A stretch of DNA of 64,000 bases from Gloeothece verrucosa PCC 7822 (GTDB taxonomy: Bacteria > Cyanobacteriota > Cyanobacteriia > Cyanobacteriales > Microcystaceae), in assembly GCF_000147335.1 (NCBI RefSeq), contig NC_014501.1:1751501-1815500 (forward strand). Reading direction: 5' to 3'. The notes beneath the pieces were generated by a model. It worked only from the letters and a program-made list of their open reading frames with translations, had not been told where the DNA came from and did not search any database. Below, piece after piece: positions 35,216 to 44,984 of this stretch. A program made the position numbers and the translations under genes. Each line of letters begins with the position of its first letter. The first letter of the stretch is position 1.

Positions 35216-35998
35216 TTAATTAATCCTAGGTGCATCTACTCCCACTATTCGTCTTTCTTCATCAAAAATTATAAATAGGGGTTCGCTTCCTTTATCAAAT
35301 TCGGCAGTCACGATCACCAAATCTGTCCGATCCACGTTTGAACCGGGGCGAATTTCCGTCTTGACAATCTTTTTAAACGCGCCATTTCTTCTGATGAGGT
35401 CTTCCCATCTCTTTTGCACTTGTTGGGGAAAGAGTTCGGTTTTGAGGAAGGGATGTAAATAGCCTCTGGCTTTGGTATAGTTGTTAGCGGCCATAGATTC
35501 CACAAAGATTTGAGAAATTTGCTCAATGCTATCTATTTTGGGGAAGTCTATCCCGACTATTTGCTGATTTTTGTTAAAGGTTACCACAATATTGTCAGTT
35601 GTTTTGGCAAACTGCGTGTTAACTACCACTAGATCAGCGTTGACAGTGTTGACCACCTCAGCGTTCAGTTGTTTGGTGATTTTTCCGGTAGCTTGCTCGC
35701 TTTTATCCCATATATCTTTGATTTTTTGAGCAGTTAAGCTTTGGGCTAGGGGAGGAGCCATGATTTTTCTAAGTTCCTCGTATTTTCCGCTTGCTAATAG
35801 GTTTACTGCGTTGGCGGCTTTCTTTTTCAATGCTTCGTTTCTAGCCGCATCAGTAGCCTGAGCAATTTCAGGCACCGACATCAACTCTTGAGACTGGGCT
35901 TTAACAGGTAATTCAATAGCTGATAAGCTTAAAGTCAGCACTAAGACAGGCCAGTAGGGTTTGCTTCGATTGAGAATAGAGAGGGGAAACAATAACAT
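35216..35998 (-). CDS. Exported protein with two DUF3887-like units
   Basis: 260 residues. A signal peptide (WPVLVLTLSLSAIELPVKAQS) precedes two related DUF3887 units. The first runs about 55-150 (NAVNLLASGKYEELRKIMAPPLA, IVVTFNKNQQIVGIDFPKI). The second runs about 160-260 (IFVESMAANNYTKARGYLHPFL, LFIIFDEERRIVGVDAPRI). DUF3887 proteins in other bacteria are periplasmic or membrane-bound, sometimes fused to hydrolases; alone its role is unknown. It follows the 29-residue membrane peptide gene by about 120 bases on the same strand. Confidence 0.8.
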   Translation of the reverse strand: MLLFPLSILNRSKPYWPVLVLTLSLSAIELPVKAQSQELMSVPEIAQATDAARNEALKKKAANAVNLLASGKYEELRKIMAPPLAQSLTAQKIKDIWDKSEQATGKITKQLNAEVVNTVNADLVVVNTQFAKTTDNIVVTFNKNQQIVGIDFPKIDSIEQISQIFVESMAANNYTKARGYLHPFLKTELFPQQVQKRWEDLIRRNGAFKKIVKTEIRPGSNVDRTDLVIVTAEFDKGSEPLFIIFDEERRIVGVDAPRIN

Positions 35999-36703
35999 AA
36001 TTTCGGTTCACTCCTGATCGTTATGTATTAAATTTGACTGTAATTCGAATTCAAAGAAGATTAAATAAATATAAAAGTTTCATTAGGGTTAATCTAATTG
36101 ACTTAATCTAAGCAATGGAACTATCTGACTGTTCCCTTGAGGAACAACACAGCAGCCAAAACCCAACATAAGCCTAAAAAGACTAGGTAGCTAAAACTCG
36201 GGCAACTCATTGTCTTTGGAGTCAAAGCTCAAAAATCGTCTTCAGAATTGCCAGCTAAAGGGTGGGGATCATATTACTGTATTTTTTTTTTAGACTGTGG
36301 CCTTGGTGACAGAAGGTTAGTTTCTGTAAATGTTTTAATAGAAAATAGTAATTTTTGAAAATTCCATAGACTCTATATGCTGTGTCAAGATTGTCAACGT
36401 CGCTCTACCTGTTTGGTTTTCCGGCTCGCCAGCCTAGATAAGTCGCTTCAGAAAGGACTGGAGAAGCTTACACGCTGCGAAATGCTTAGAAATAGTCAAC
36501 GAAGCTAATTTTTTTTTTAAGCAGGTAAACTGTTGAGTAGAGCTTGGTTTTTCCCAAACTCGCAACCTCGACAGTTTTATGTTTTTGAATATAGTTATTT
36601 TAACTTTTTCTTAAAACCCTAAACCGCTGTAGTCATTCACAATAATAAAAGCCAAGCTCAACAATAAAAGGGCTACATAGCTTCAAAGTAAGGAAACATA
36701 AGT
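35999..36703. other. Intergenic region containing a microprotein
   Basis: A 700-base gap between the DUF3887 gene and the amylase gene. The 29-codon frame at 36121-36210 is listed separately; its 3' end includes a six-base stem-loop (TGTTCC/GGAACA at 36130-36146). The part from 36370 to 36700 has mixed GC content and two long T-runs, and could hold an RNA, but I found no family match. Confidence 0.35.
36121..36210 (-). CDS. Possible 29-residue single-pass membrane peptide
   Basis: A complete frame on the minus strand reads MSCPSFSYLVFLGLCWVLAA and then VLFLKGTVR before TAG. It is one hydrophobic helix flanked by polar ends, the shape of the tiny membrane subunits of photosynthetic complexes. 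I cannot match it to a named one (PetL, PetM, PetN, PsbX, PsbM and Psb30 look different). There is no purine-rich ribosome site, which is not unusual in cyanobacteria. It lies upstream of and on the same strand as the DUF3887 gene. Hydrophobicity without frame breaks is the main evidence. Confidence 0.55.
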   Translation of the reverse strand: MSCPSFSYLVFLGLCWVLAAVLFLKGTVR

Positions 36704-39340
36704 ATGGTAGATTTAATTGTACACTTCAAGCGGCCAAATGGATGGGAAGAAATAATTAATATTTACTACTGGGACACATCACCAAACAGCAACGCTACAA
36801 ACTGGCCAGGAGTTCCCATGACGGAGGAAGATAACGACTGGTTTGTCTATCGGTTTGAGGGAATAGAAGCCGCTAATATTATCTTTAACGATGGAGAGGG
36901 AAAACAAAGCGGCAACCTCAGACGAGACAGCGAAGGCTGGTTTTTTCTGGATAACCGTTGGTATAATCAAAACCCCGAACGTCCTCTAGTTCCGGTTATT
37001 ACCACTAGACCGAGTGGACAAATTTATCTTACACCGCAAACCGTGACCCTAGAAAGCAGCAACTCTGAGGACATCATTTACTATACAACCGATGGCAGCA
37101 TCCCGACGGTTAACTCTCTGCGTTATACAAATTCAATAGAAATTAATAGTACCACCACCCTACAAGCCTTTGGCATCAATGCAGAAGGAGAATCTGGGGC
37201 AATTTCTAGCTTTATTTATACCATCGATCCCAACGCAGACTTAGAACGTCCAAGCATTACCCCGAGTCAACCGGCTAACACCTATATTGACCCCATTTCC
37301 GTCTCTTTTACCCTTCGGGATAATCGGCAGGCCCCGGTTACGGCTTACTATACCACCGATGGCTCAGAACCCACTCGAGAATCGGCAATTTATTTACAAG
37401 GAGAGGCTTTAAATGGGTTAGAAGGGCCTTCTATCTCGATCTCTCAAGCAACTACCCTTCGCTTTTATGTCGTGGATGAAGCCGGAAATGAGACAAGGGA
37501 GACATATTCTTATAATATCGGTCCTGTACTGGAAACCCGAGATTTCCGAGAAGAAACCATATACTTTTTAATTACCACTCGCTTTTATGATGGAGATCCC
37601 AGTAATAACTTTTTCTGTCGGGATCGGATTAAATTTGATCCTACCACCGGCAAAGCCATTGACCCTCATTGGCGAGGAGATTTTCGCGGACTGATCCAAA
37701 GACTAGATTACATCAAAGACTTAGGGTTTAGCGCCATTTGGATTACCCCACCCATAGAAAACCGCAGTGGACTAGATTATCATGGCTATCATGGCTACGA
37801 CTGGACCCGCATCGATTCCCGTTTAGAATCTCCGGATGCCACTTATCAAGATTTAATCAATGAAGCCCATGCCCGAGGGATTAAAATTATTCAAGATGTC
37901 GTCATCAACCATTCCTCTCAATACGGCATTCGAGGAAAAGTTTGGATCGACCATTTACCCATTAAGTATTACGTTCCCCAAGGATCAGAACAAGGGCGCA
38001 TTAATTACGGGCCCTACCAAGGAAATTTAGGCAACTATGCCTATCCCGGACGAGAAGATAATGATAATCCTCTAGCCCCCGAATGGTATCGAGAAAGAGT
38101 CAATTCAGATCCCCAAGGACTAGAACCCCTGATCGACCCAAAAACCGGTGCCACAGTGCCCAGTCCGGGTTATAATCCCAATCGTTTCTTTGGCATAGAT
38201 GCAAATACCCTTGACCCCGAATGGTATCATCAAGAAGGCTTTATGGCCGGCGGGGACTGGGAAAGTGCCTCACTTCAAACCAAGCACATGGCCGGAGATT
38301 GTATTGATCTGGCCACCAGACGACCCAATGTGAAAGATTATATTATCAATTCCATCAGCCGCTATTTAGACATGGGTGTAGATGCACTACGAATTGATAC
38401 GGTAAAACATATTGAACGCAACAACCTATTGGAATATATTAACGCTTGGAAAGCCTATAAACCGGGTTTATTCGTCTTCGGCGAAAACTTAGTTAAAGGT
38501 ACCGGTTGGGGTGATTTATTTGGCGATGATAATGGACCGTCTTTTATTCGTCCTTGGTGGTACACGCGGCTAGGGGATGACCCCAAAAATCCCAATTCTG
38601 GCGGTGACTCAGGATTTTCGGTACTAGACTTTTCCCTATTTTCCACCTTTCGAGATAATGTCAGTCGAGGGACTTATAGTGGGATAGGCACTAATCTGGG
38701 CAGAGATTGGGTTTATGGAGATGCAACTCAACTGGTAACCTTCTTACAAAATCATGATGTAGGTCCAGATAATGATTTTCGCTTCCGTTTTCGCGGGGAT
38801 CAATGGATGGCGGCGGCGGCTTATAATATGCTTTGGACCGTGCGAGGCATTCCCTGTCTGTATTACGGCGAAGAAATAGAATTTATGAAAGGCGCACCCC
38901 AAGATATTATCGGCAATGATGATACTTTGGATCAAACCGGACGCGCTTATTTTGGGGACCATCTCACCGATGAAAATATTCGCACCACTCAAAGTCATCC
39001 TCTTTACAAACATATCCAACGCTTAAACCTCATTCGTCGTCAAATACCGGCTTTACAAAAAGCCCCCATGAGAGAGGTCAATGAGTGGGGCAGTGGGATG
39101 AGTTTTGTCAGAGATTATAATAATGGTGAAAGTTATGTGGTTGTCGGTTTAGCCATTGGCGGCGATCAAAATATTACGGTTGGGAATATTCGTAATGGAA
39201 CTTATCGAGATGCTGTGACAGGTAATACGCTTGAAGTGGGAAATGGCTCAATTTCTTTCTTTGTGCGGGCTAATTCTGCCGGTATTTACGTTCTCAATGG
39301 TCCGGGTAAAATAGGTGAAGATGGAGTGTATTTGAGGTAA
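36704..39340 (+). CDS. GH13 alpha-amylase-type glycoside hydrolase with starch-binding modules
   Basis: 878 residues. It opens with a starch-binding module of the CBM25/26 kind (residues 1-95; FKRPNGWEEIINIYYWD, WFFLDNRW). Two chitobiase-C-like modules follow (about 100-175 and 180-275; each has YYTTDGS-P-T). The GH13 barrel starts near 280, with DVVINHSS, the nucleophile Asp565 in DALRIDTVKH, the acid Glu594 in FVFGENL and Asp685 in LQNHDVG. No N-terminal signal peptide is visible, so the enzyme may work on internal glycogen or leave the cell by another path. Exact specificity (amylase, pullulanase or cyclomaltodextrinase) is unknown. AAGGA precedes the start. Confidence 0.9.
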   Translation: MVDLIVHFKRPNGWEEIINIYYWDTSPNSNATNWPGVPMTEEDNDWFVYRFEGIEAANIIFNDGEGKQSGNLRRDSEGWFFLDNRWYNQNPERPLVPVITTRPSGQIYLTPQTVTLESSNSEDIIYYTTDGSIPTVNSLRYTNSIEINSTTTLQAFGINAEGESGAISSFIYTIDPNADLERPSITPSQPANTYIDPISVSFTLRDNRQAPVTAYYTTDGSEPTRESAIYLQGEALNGLEGPSISISQATTLRFYVVDEAGNETRETYSYNIGPVLETRDFREETIYFLITTRFYDGDPSNNFFCRDRIKFDPTTGKAIDPHWRGDFRGLIQRLDYIKDLGFSAIWITPPIENRSGLDYHGYHGYDWTRIDSRLESPDATYQDLINEAHARGIKIIQDVVINHSSQYGIRGKVWIDHLPIKYYVPQGSEQGRINYGPYQGNLGNYAYPGREDNDNPLAPEWYRERVNSDPQGLEPLIDPKTGATVPSPGYNPNRFFGIDANTLDPEWYHQEGFMAGGDWESASLQTKHMAGDCIDLATRRPNVKDYIINSISRYLDMGVDALRIDTVKHIERNNLLEYINAWKAYKPGLFVFGENLVKGTGWGDLFGDDNGPSFIRPWWYTRLGDDPKNPNSGGDSGFSVLDFSLFSTFRDNVSRGTYSGIGTNLGRDWVYGDATQLVTFLQNHDVGPDNDFRFRFRGDQWMAAAAYNMLWTVRGIPCLYYGEEIEFMKGAPQDIIGNDDTLDQTGRAYFGDHLTDENIRTTQSHPLYKHIQRLNLIRRQIPALQKAPMREVNEWGSGMSFVRDYNNGESYVVVGLAIGGDQNITVGNIRNGTYRDAVTGNTLEVGNGSISFFVRANSAGIYVLNGPGKIGEDGVYLR

Positions 39341-39351
39341 CTATCAATCCG

Positions 39352-39381
39352 GTTTGGCTGAGTAAAATTGCTTAGTCAAAC
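39352..39381 (+). terminator. Stem-loop downstream of the amylase gene
   Basis: GTTTGGCTGAG (39352-39362) pairs with CTTAGTCAAAC (39371-39381), counting two G-U pairs in RNA. There is no T-run, so this may act as an mRNA end or stability element rather than a classical terminator. Confidence 0.45.
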
Positions 39382-39418
39382 ACCAACAATTAAGCTGTAT
39401 ATTTTACGCCTGAAAGCA

Positions 39419-39447
39419 CTGGGGGTGGGGTAACTCCGCCCCTACTT
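39419..39447. repeat. GC-rich palindromic repeat, degenerate
   Basis: GGGGTGGGG and CCGCCCCTAC face each other. This matches the common cyanobacterial motif built of GTAGGGGCG and its inverse. It lies about 145 bases before the histidine kinase start. Confidence 0.5.
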
Positions 39448-39591
39448 GTAACATCAAACCCTTACCTGTTCGGTGCTGACGATCAGCTAAAACGCCTTTA
39501 AATTTTAGGTCATCAAGTTAAGAAAAAACCTTTTCCTCTTTTCTTTTTTGCCTACATAAAAACCTGTAATTTAGACCCGTGAGCAGCTTAT

Positions 39592-42500
39592 ATGAATATA
39601 TTTAAAAACCTTCAAGCTGATTTATCAAAAATTTATCAGAAAAAAAATTTAGTTTTTTTATTGACCTTAACATTCATTTCCCTGATCACTATTTTAATTT
39701 ATTTTTCCTTAATTAATCAAGAAAAAATTCAACTGAAACAGCAAACTAGCTCTGAAGCCACTCTAATAAAATTACAAATCATGGCTGAAGTCAAAAGCCG
39801 AGTTTTAGAATTAGAACGATTAGCAAGCCGTTGGGAAGTTCGGGGAGGAACACCGAAAAGAGAATGGGAACTAGATGTTAATAATTTGCTAAAAGACTAT
39901 TCAGGATATAAAGCGATTGAATGGGTAGATGCAAGCAATCATGTGCGTTGGGTAATCCCAGTTAAAGGTAATGAAGCCGCCATTAATTTTAATCTTGCTT
40001 CTCAAACAAAACGACGGAAAGCCTTAGAAATAGCCCAGAAAAATCATCAGAGCATTATGACTCGTTCTGTGGATTTAATTGAAGGCGGTCAACAATTTTT
40101 ATTGTATGTTCCCTTATGGAATTCTCAAAAATCTGACGGATTTATTGTCGGTATTTTTGAAATAGAGAGTTTTTTAAATACCGTCTTAAATCATCAAATT
40201 TCTCAAGGTTATAAAATTCTAATTTTTGAAAATCAAGAACTAATTTATAGCCAGAAGCCCACCAATTTTAGCGAGAAAAAAAAATGGTTAGCCGAAATTG
40301 ATTTAAATAACTTTTATTCATTAAAATGGCGCATTCAAGTTATTCCTAGTGCTGAAATTATAGCCAAGCTCAATTCCCCTTTACCCAAAGTCGTATTAGT
40401 AGCTGGTTTGCTGATCGGTTCAATGTTAGCCGTAGCCCTTCATTCAACTGAAACGGGGCGACACCGCAGTCGTCAACTCGAACAAGAAATTCTACATCGG
40501 CAACAAGTAGAGGCAAGTTTACGAGAAGCCTCACGACTACAGCAAGCAATTGTTGATGGGGCCAATTATAGTATTATTTCCGCTAATCCAGAGGGAATTA
40601 TACAAGCTTTTAATCGTGCGGCGGAACAAATGTTAGGCTATAAAGCTGAGGAAGTCGTCGGGAAATTTACCCCTGAAATTATTCATGATCCCCAAGAAAT
40701 ACAAACACGAGCCAAAGAACTGTCTCAAGAATTAGGCATGAAAATTGAGCCGGGATTTGAAGTGCTTGTTGCTAAAGCGAGACAGGGACAAAAAGATGAA
40801 AATATATGGACTTATATCCGTAAAGATGGCTCATCTTTTTCCGTGTTATTATCCATCACAGCCTTATATGATGATCAGGGACAAATTAGCGGTTTTTTAG
40901 GAATTGGCAGCGATCGAACAGAACGCTTACAAACCCAAAAAGACCTAGAAAATACCTTAAGAGAATTAACCTTTCAAAAATCCGCCCTTGATGAAGCGGC
41001 TATTGTGGCCATCACTAATGCTAAAGGAGTCATTAAATATGTCAATGATAAATTTTGTCAATTATCGCAATATAGCCGAGAAGAACTAATCGGTAATACC
41101 CACCGAATTGTCAAATCTGATCACCATCCCCCAGACTTTTTTAAACATTTATGGTCAACCATTAGCCAAGGAAAAATCTGGCAAGGAGAAATTAAAAATA
41201 AAACCAAAAATGGCTCCTATTATTGGGTAGACACCACGATTGTGCCTTTTTTAGATGTTCAAGGCAAACCCTTTCAATATTTAGCGATTCGCTTTGATAT
41301 TACTAATCGAAAATACATCGAACAAGCCCTACAAAAAGAATTAAAACAAACCTTACTCTTAAAGCAGATTAGCCAAAAAATTCGCGAAAGTTTAGAGCCA
41401 CAACAAATATTTCAAACCACAGCCGATCAAGTGGGGCGAGCCTTTGGTGTCAATCGTTGCCTGATTCACAGTTATATTCCCACTCCTACCCCTCGGATTC
41501 CCATCGTAGCAGAATATTTTCAACCCGAGTATGACTCGATGATGGGGCTAGATATACCGGTTAGCGGCAATCTTCACGCAGAAACCCTTTTAACCACCGA
41601 GCGAGCGATCGCTTCTGATAACGTCTTTGCTGAACCCCAATTAAAAAGTGTCGCCGGCATCTGTGAGCAAATGGGGAGCAAATCTATATTAGCCATTCGC
41701 ACCTCATACCAAGGAAAACCCAACGGAATTATTGGATTATACCAATGCGATCACTTTCGTCATTGGACTTTTGAAGAAAGAGAATTATTAGAAGCGATCG
41801 CCGCTCAAGTGGGCATTGCCCTAGCTCAAGCTCAACTGTTAGAACAAGAGAGAAAACAACGCTCAGAACTGGCGCTGAAAAATATCGCGTTAGAAGGAGC
41901 CAAACGAGAAGCCGAAGCCGCCAATAAGGCTAAAAGCGAATTTGTTGCGATGATGAGTCATGAGATCCGTACTCCTATGAATGGCGTGATCGGGATGACT
42001 GGCATTTTGTTAGATACCCCCTTAAGCGAATTACAACGAGATTGTGTCGAGACAATTCGTAACAGTGGAGATGCTCTACTGATGATTATTAATGATATTC
42101 TCGATTTTTCAAAAATTGAATCCGGCAAACTCGAGTTAGAAGAACAACCTTTCAATCTACGGGAGTCTATCGAAAGTTCACTCGATTTACTCGCCCCTAA
42201 AGCGGCTGAAAAAGGATTAGAATTAGCCTACATTTTTGACCCTAACACTCCTGAAACGATTTTAGGTGATGTGACTCGTCTGCGTCAGATTCTGGTTAAC
42301 TTAATCGGCAATGGCATAAAATTTACCGAAAAAGGTGAAGTGGTGGTCAATGTTAGCAGTTATCCTCAAGAAAAATCTTCAACAGCCCCCACCTATACCA
42401 TCGAATTTGCTGTCACCGATACGGGAATTGGCATTGCGCCTGAACGAAAAGATAAATTATTTAAAGCTTTTAGTCAAGTGGATAGTTCCACTACCCGTCA

Positions 42501-43872
42501 ATATGGAGGTACAGGATTAGGATTAGTGATTAGTAAACGACTTACTCAGTTGATGGGAGGAGAGATCTCGGTAGACAGTCAACAGGGTAAAGGTTCCACG
42601 TTCAAGTTTACTATCACGGCTGAAGCCTTTCATTCATCAACCCTGGCCTGGGAAAAATATATCATTACCCATCTAGCCAACAAACGAGTGCTGATCGTCG
42701 ATGATAACCAGACAAACCGCAAAATTTTAATTTTACAAACTCAGTCTTGGGGAATGATTCCCACCGCCGTAGACTCAGGACAAAAAGCCATCGAAATCAT
42801 CGCTCAAGGAGAAACATTTGATCTAGCGATCTTGGATATGCAAATGCCATCCCTCGACGGAGTAATGTTAGCCCAAATCTTGCGTCAATACCCAAGCGGA
42901 AAAAATTTACCCTTAATTCTACTTTCTTCTGCCGGTCAATTGCTGCCCATAGAGCGGTTAAAAGTCGATTTTAGCAGCACTCTAAGCAAACCGATTCACC
43001 AAACCCAACTCTACAATGCCTTAGTGCAGGCCCTACAGACACAAACTAAAATAACGCTTGATCGCCCATCGGTTCCGGAAAATGGGTCGATCTTATCTAA
43101 ATATAAAGATTTAGGGCAACAACATCCTCTGCGGATTCTGATAGGGGAAGATAACGCAGTCAATCAAAAAGTCATCCAACAAATTTTACAACGCATGAGT
43201 TATCGGGCGGATCTGGTTGCCAATGGTTTAGAAGTGATTCAAGCGTTAAAACTTCAGTCTTATGATGTGGTGCTGATGGATATACAAATGCCGGAAATGG
43301 ATGGATTAGAAACTACCCGATGGATCACTCAAACTTATCATCAGGGTAGCAGACCTCGAATTATTGCGATGACGGCCAATGCCATGCAAGGCGATCAAGA
43401 ACACTGTCTTGCTGCGGGTATGGATGATTATCTCAGTAAACCCATCAATATTTTTGCTTTAGCTGAAGCGTTACAAAATTCTCAACCCATCACTGTAGAT
43501 ACGACTAGCAAGGAAATGGTGAAATCTCTGCAATATTTGCAAGACAGCTTGTGTGCAGGCGATTTAGAATTGATGAAGGAGATGATCCAATGTTATTTTA
43601 TAGAAAGCGAAAAATTAGTTAAGACTATTACCAGTGCTATAGCGCATACTGATGCACCATCTCTATTTCGTGCGGCTCACTCTCTTAAATCTAGTAGTGC
43701 CTCTCTTGGAGCCAGCCATTTTTCTGAACTGTGTAAAACGTTAGAAATGATCGGGAAAACGGGTAACCTAAATAAAGCACCAGAAATGGTCAAAATTTTA
43801 GAACAAGAGTATATAAAAGTTACACAAGACCTCAAACAATTTTTAATCTCAACTTCCTCTAATTATGAATAA
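39592..43872 (+). CDS. Hybrid sensor histidine kinase with two REC domains and an HPt domain
   Basis: 1426 residues. Two membrane segments (about 20-40 and 268-288) enclose an extracytoplasmic sensor domain of about 225 residues, probably CHASE-like. Inside the cell follow two PAS domains (305-430, 455-575), a GAF domain (590-755), the kinase with His790 in MMSHEIRTPMNG and an ATPase domain with GIGIAPERKDKLF and GGTGLGLVISKR. Two receiver domains then follow (Asp1082 and Asp1230 in DIQMPEMDG), and last an HPt with His1363 in AAHSLKSSSASL. The GAF shows no obvious bilin-binding Cys-His pair, so chromophore binding is doubtful. It is coupled to the REC-GGDEF gene by an eight-base overlap. Confidence 0.93.
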   Translation: MNIFKNLQADLSKIYQKKNLVFLLTLTFISLITILIYFSLINQEKIQLKQQTSSEATLIKLQIMAEVKSRVLELERLASRWEVRGGTPKREWELDVNNLLKDYSGYKAIEWVDASNHVRWVIPVKGNEAAINFNLASQTKRRKALEIAQKNHQSIMTRSVDLIEGGQQFLLYVPLWNSQKSDGFIVGIFEIESFLNTVLNHQISQGYKILIFENQELIYSQKPTNFSEKKKWLAEIDLNNFYSLKWRIQVIPSAEIIAKLNSPLPKVVLVAGLLIGSMLAVALHSTETGRHRSRQLEQEILHRQQVEASLREASRLQQAIVDGANYSIISANPEGIIQAFNRAAEQMLGYKAEEVVGKFTPEIIHDPQEIQTRAKELSQELGMKIEPGFEVLVAKARQGQKDENIWTYIRKDGSSFSVLLSITALYDDQGQISGFLGIGSDRTERLQTQKDLENTLRELTFQKSALDEAAIVAITNAKGVIKYVNDKFCQLSQYSREELIGNTHRIVKSDHHPPDFFKHLWSTISQGKIWQGEIKNKTKNGSYYWVDTTIVPFLDVQGKPFQYLAIRFDITNRKYIEQALQKELKQTLLLKQISQKIRESLEPQQIFQTTADQVGRAFGVNRCLIHSYIPTPTPRIPIVAEYFQPEYDSMMGLDIPVSGNLHAETLLTTERAIASDNVFAEPQLKSVAGICEQMGSKSILAIRTSYQGKPNGIIGLYQCDHFRHWTFEERELLEAIAAQVGIALAQAQLLEQERKQRSELALKNIALEGAKREAEAANKAKSEFVAMMSHEIRTPMNGVIGMTGILLDTPLSELQRDCVETIRNSGDALLMIINDILDFSKIESGKLELEEQPFNLRESIESSLDLLAPKAAEKGLELAYIFDPNTPETILGDVTRLRQILVNLIGNGIKFTEKGEVVVNVSSYPQEKSSTAPTYTIEFAVTDTGIGIAPERKDKLFKAFSQVDSSTTRQYGGTGLGLVISKRLTQLMGGEISVDSQQGKGSTFKFTITAEAFHSSTLAWEKYIITHLANKRVLIVDDNQTNRKILILQTQSWGMIPTAVDSGQKAIEIIAQGETFDLAILDMQMPSLDGVMLAQILRQYPSGKNLPLILLSSAGQLLPIERLKVDFSSTLSKPIHQTQLYNALVQALQTQTKITLDRPSVPENGSILSKYKDLGQQHPLRILIGEDNAVNQKVIQQILQRMSYRADLVANGLEVIQALKLQSYDVVLMDIQMPEMDGLETTRWITQTYHQGSRPRIIAMTANAMQGDQEHCLAAGMDDYLSKPINIFALAEALQNSQPITVDTTSKEMVKSLQYLQDSLCAGDLELMKEMIQCYFIESEKLVKTITSAIAHTDAPSLFRAAHSLKSSSASLGASHFSELCKTLEMIGKTGNLNKAPEMVKILEQEYIKVTQDLKQFLISTSSNYE

Positions 43873-44839
43873 TTATTGTTCTATACAGACTGAACCGGTT
43901 TCGGTTTTAATTGTTGATGATGATCCCTTTACCCAAATGCAGTTGCGCCTTTATTTACAACGGGAAAATTATCGACTCATTATAACCAATAATGGTAAGG
44001 AAGGCTTAAAAGCTTATCATCAATATCATCCCGATCTAGTGCTGCTTGATGCTGTTATGCCGGAAATGGACGGCTTTGAATGTTGTCAACAGTTAATGCA
44101 ATTACCGGGTGCAGAATATACGCCAATTTTAATGATTACCAGTTTAGACGATCAGCAATCAGTGGATCAAGCCTTTGCCGTCGGTGCTACAGATTATGTG
44201 ACTAAACCGATACACTGGCCGGTTTTGCGTCAACGAGTCAGGCGTTTACTGCATCAAGTCCGGCTACAACAACAGTTAGAAGCGGCTAACGAAAAACTAC
44301 AACGTTTAGTCTCTATTGATGGCTTGACTCAAATTCATAACCGCCGGCGTTTTGATGAATGTATTCAGTTTGAATGGCAACGACTAGCCCGAGAAGAACA
44401 GTGGTTAGCTTTAATTTTTATAGATATAGATTATTTTAAATTGTATAATGATACTTACGGTCATCAAGCCGGAGATCATTGTTTACAACAAGTGGCTCAA
44501 ACCATTCAGAATACTTTACAACGTCCTGCTGATTTTGCGGCTCGTTATGGAGGAGAAGAATTTGCAGTTATACTACCTAATACCCATTTAGCGGGCGCAA
44601 AAAAGGTAGCTGAAAAAATTCGTTTTAACATAGAAAATTTACACATCCCTCATCAAAAATCTAGCGTGAGTCAGTGGGTTAGTGCGAGTTTAGGGGTGGT
44701 TTGTCTGATTCCTGATGCTCAAGAAACACCCAAACAGTTAATTAAAAAAGCTGATCAAGCCCTCTATCAAGCTAAACTGCAAGGACGCAATTGCTTAGTC
44801 ACTGTTGATGAGTCCCAAATTTTAGCTATCATACCTTAA
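43865..44839 (+). CDS. REC-GGDEF response regulator (diguanylate cyclase)
   Basis: 324 residues: a receiver domain with IVDDDP and the phosphorylated Asp62 in LVLLDAVMPEMDG, a short helical linker, and a GGDEF domain with RRRFDECIQ and the active GGEEF motif starting near residue 229. The intact motif predicts cyclic-di-GMP synthesis. I see no RxxD inhibitory site before GGEEF. It starts inside the last codons of the hybrid kinase gene, so it is a probable output partner of that kinase's HPt/REC relay. The phosphotransfer link is inferred from coupling only. Confidence 0.94.
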   Translation: MNNYCSIQTEPVSVLIVDDDPFTQMQLRLYLQRENYRLIITNNGKEGLKAYHQYHPDLVLLDAVMPEMDGFECCQQLMQLPGAEYTPILMITSLDDQQSVDQAFAVGATDYVTKPIHWPVLRQRVRRLLHQVRLQQQLEAANEKLQRLVSIDGLTQIHNRRRFDECIQFEWQRLAREEQWLALIFIDIDYFKLYNDTYGHQAGDHCLQQVAQTIQNTLQRPADFAARYGGEEFAVILPNTHLAGAKKVAEKIRFNIENLHIPHQKSSVSQWVSASLGVVCLIPDAQETPKQLIKKADQALYQAKLQGRNCLVTVDESQILAIIP

Positions 44840-44984
44840 ATTATCAATACAATAGAGGTAGCTCTGAGATTGGCCTCGATTCTTGCTATTTTTATTCCCT
44901 AGTGCAGTAAAATTAAGATTACGAAACATTTTGATAGTTTGTTATACCGTTTTGAGAATTTAGCTTTAAAAGTTACTGTAGCTT

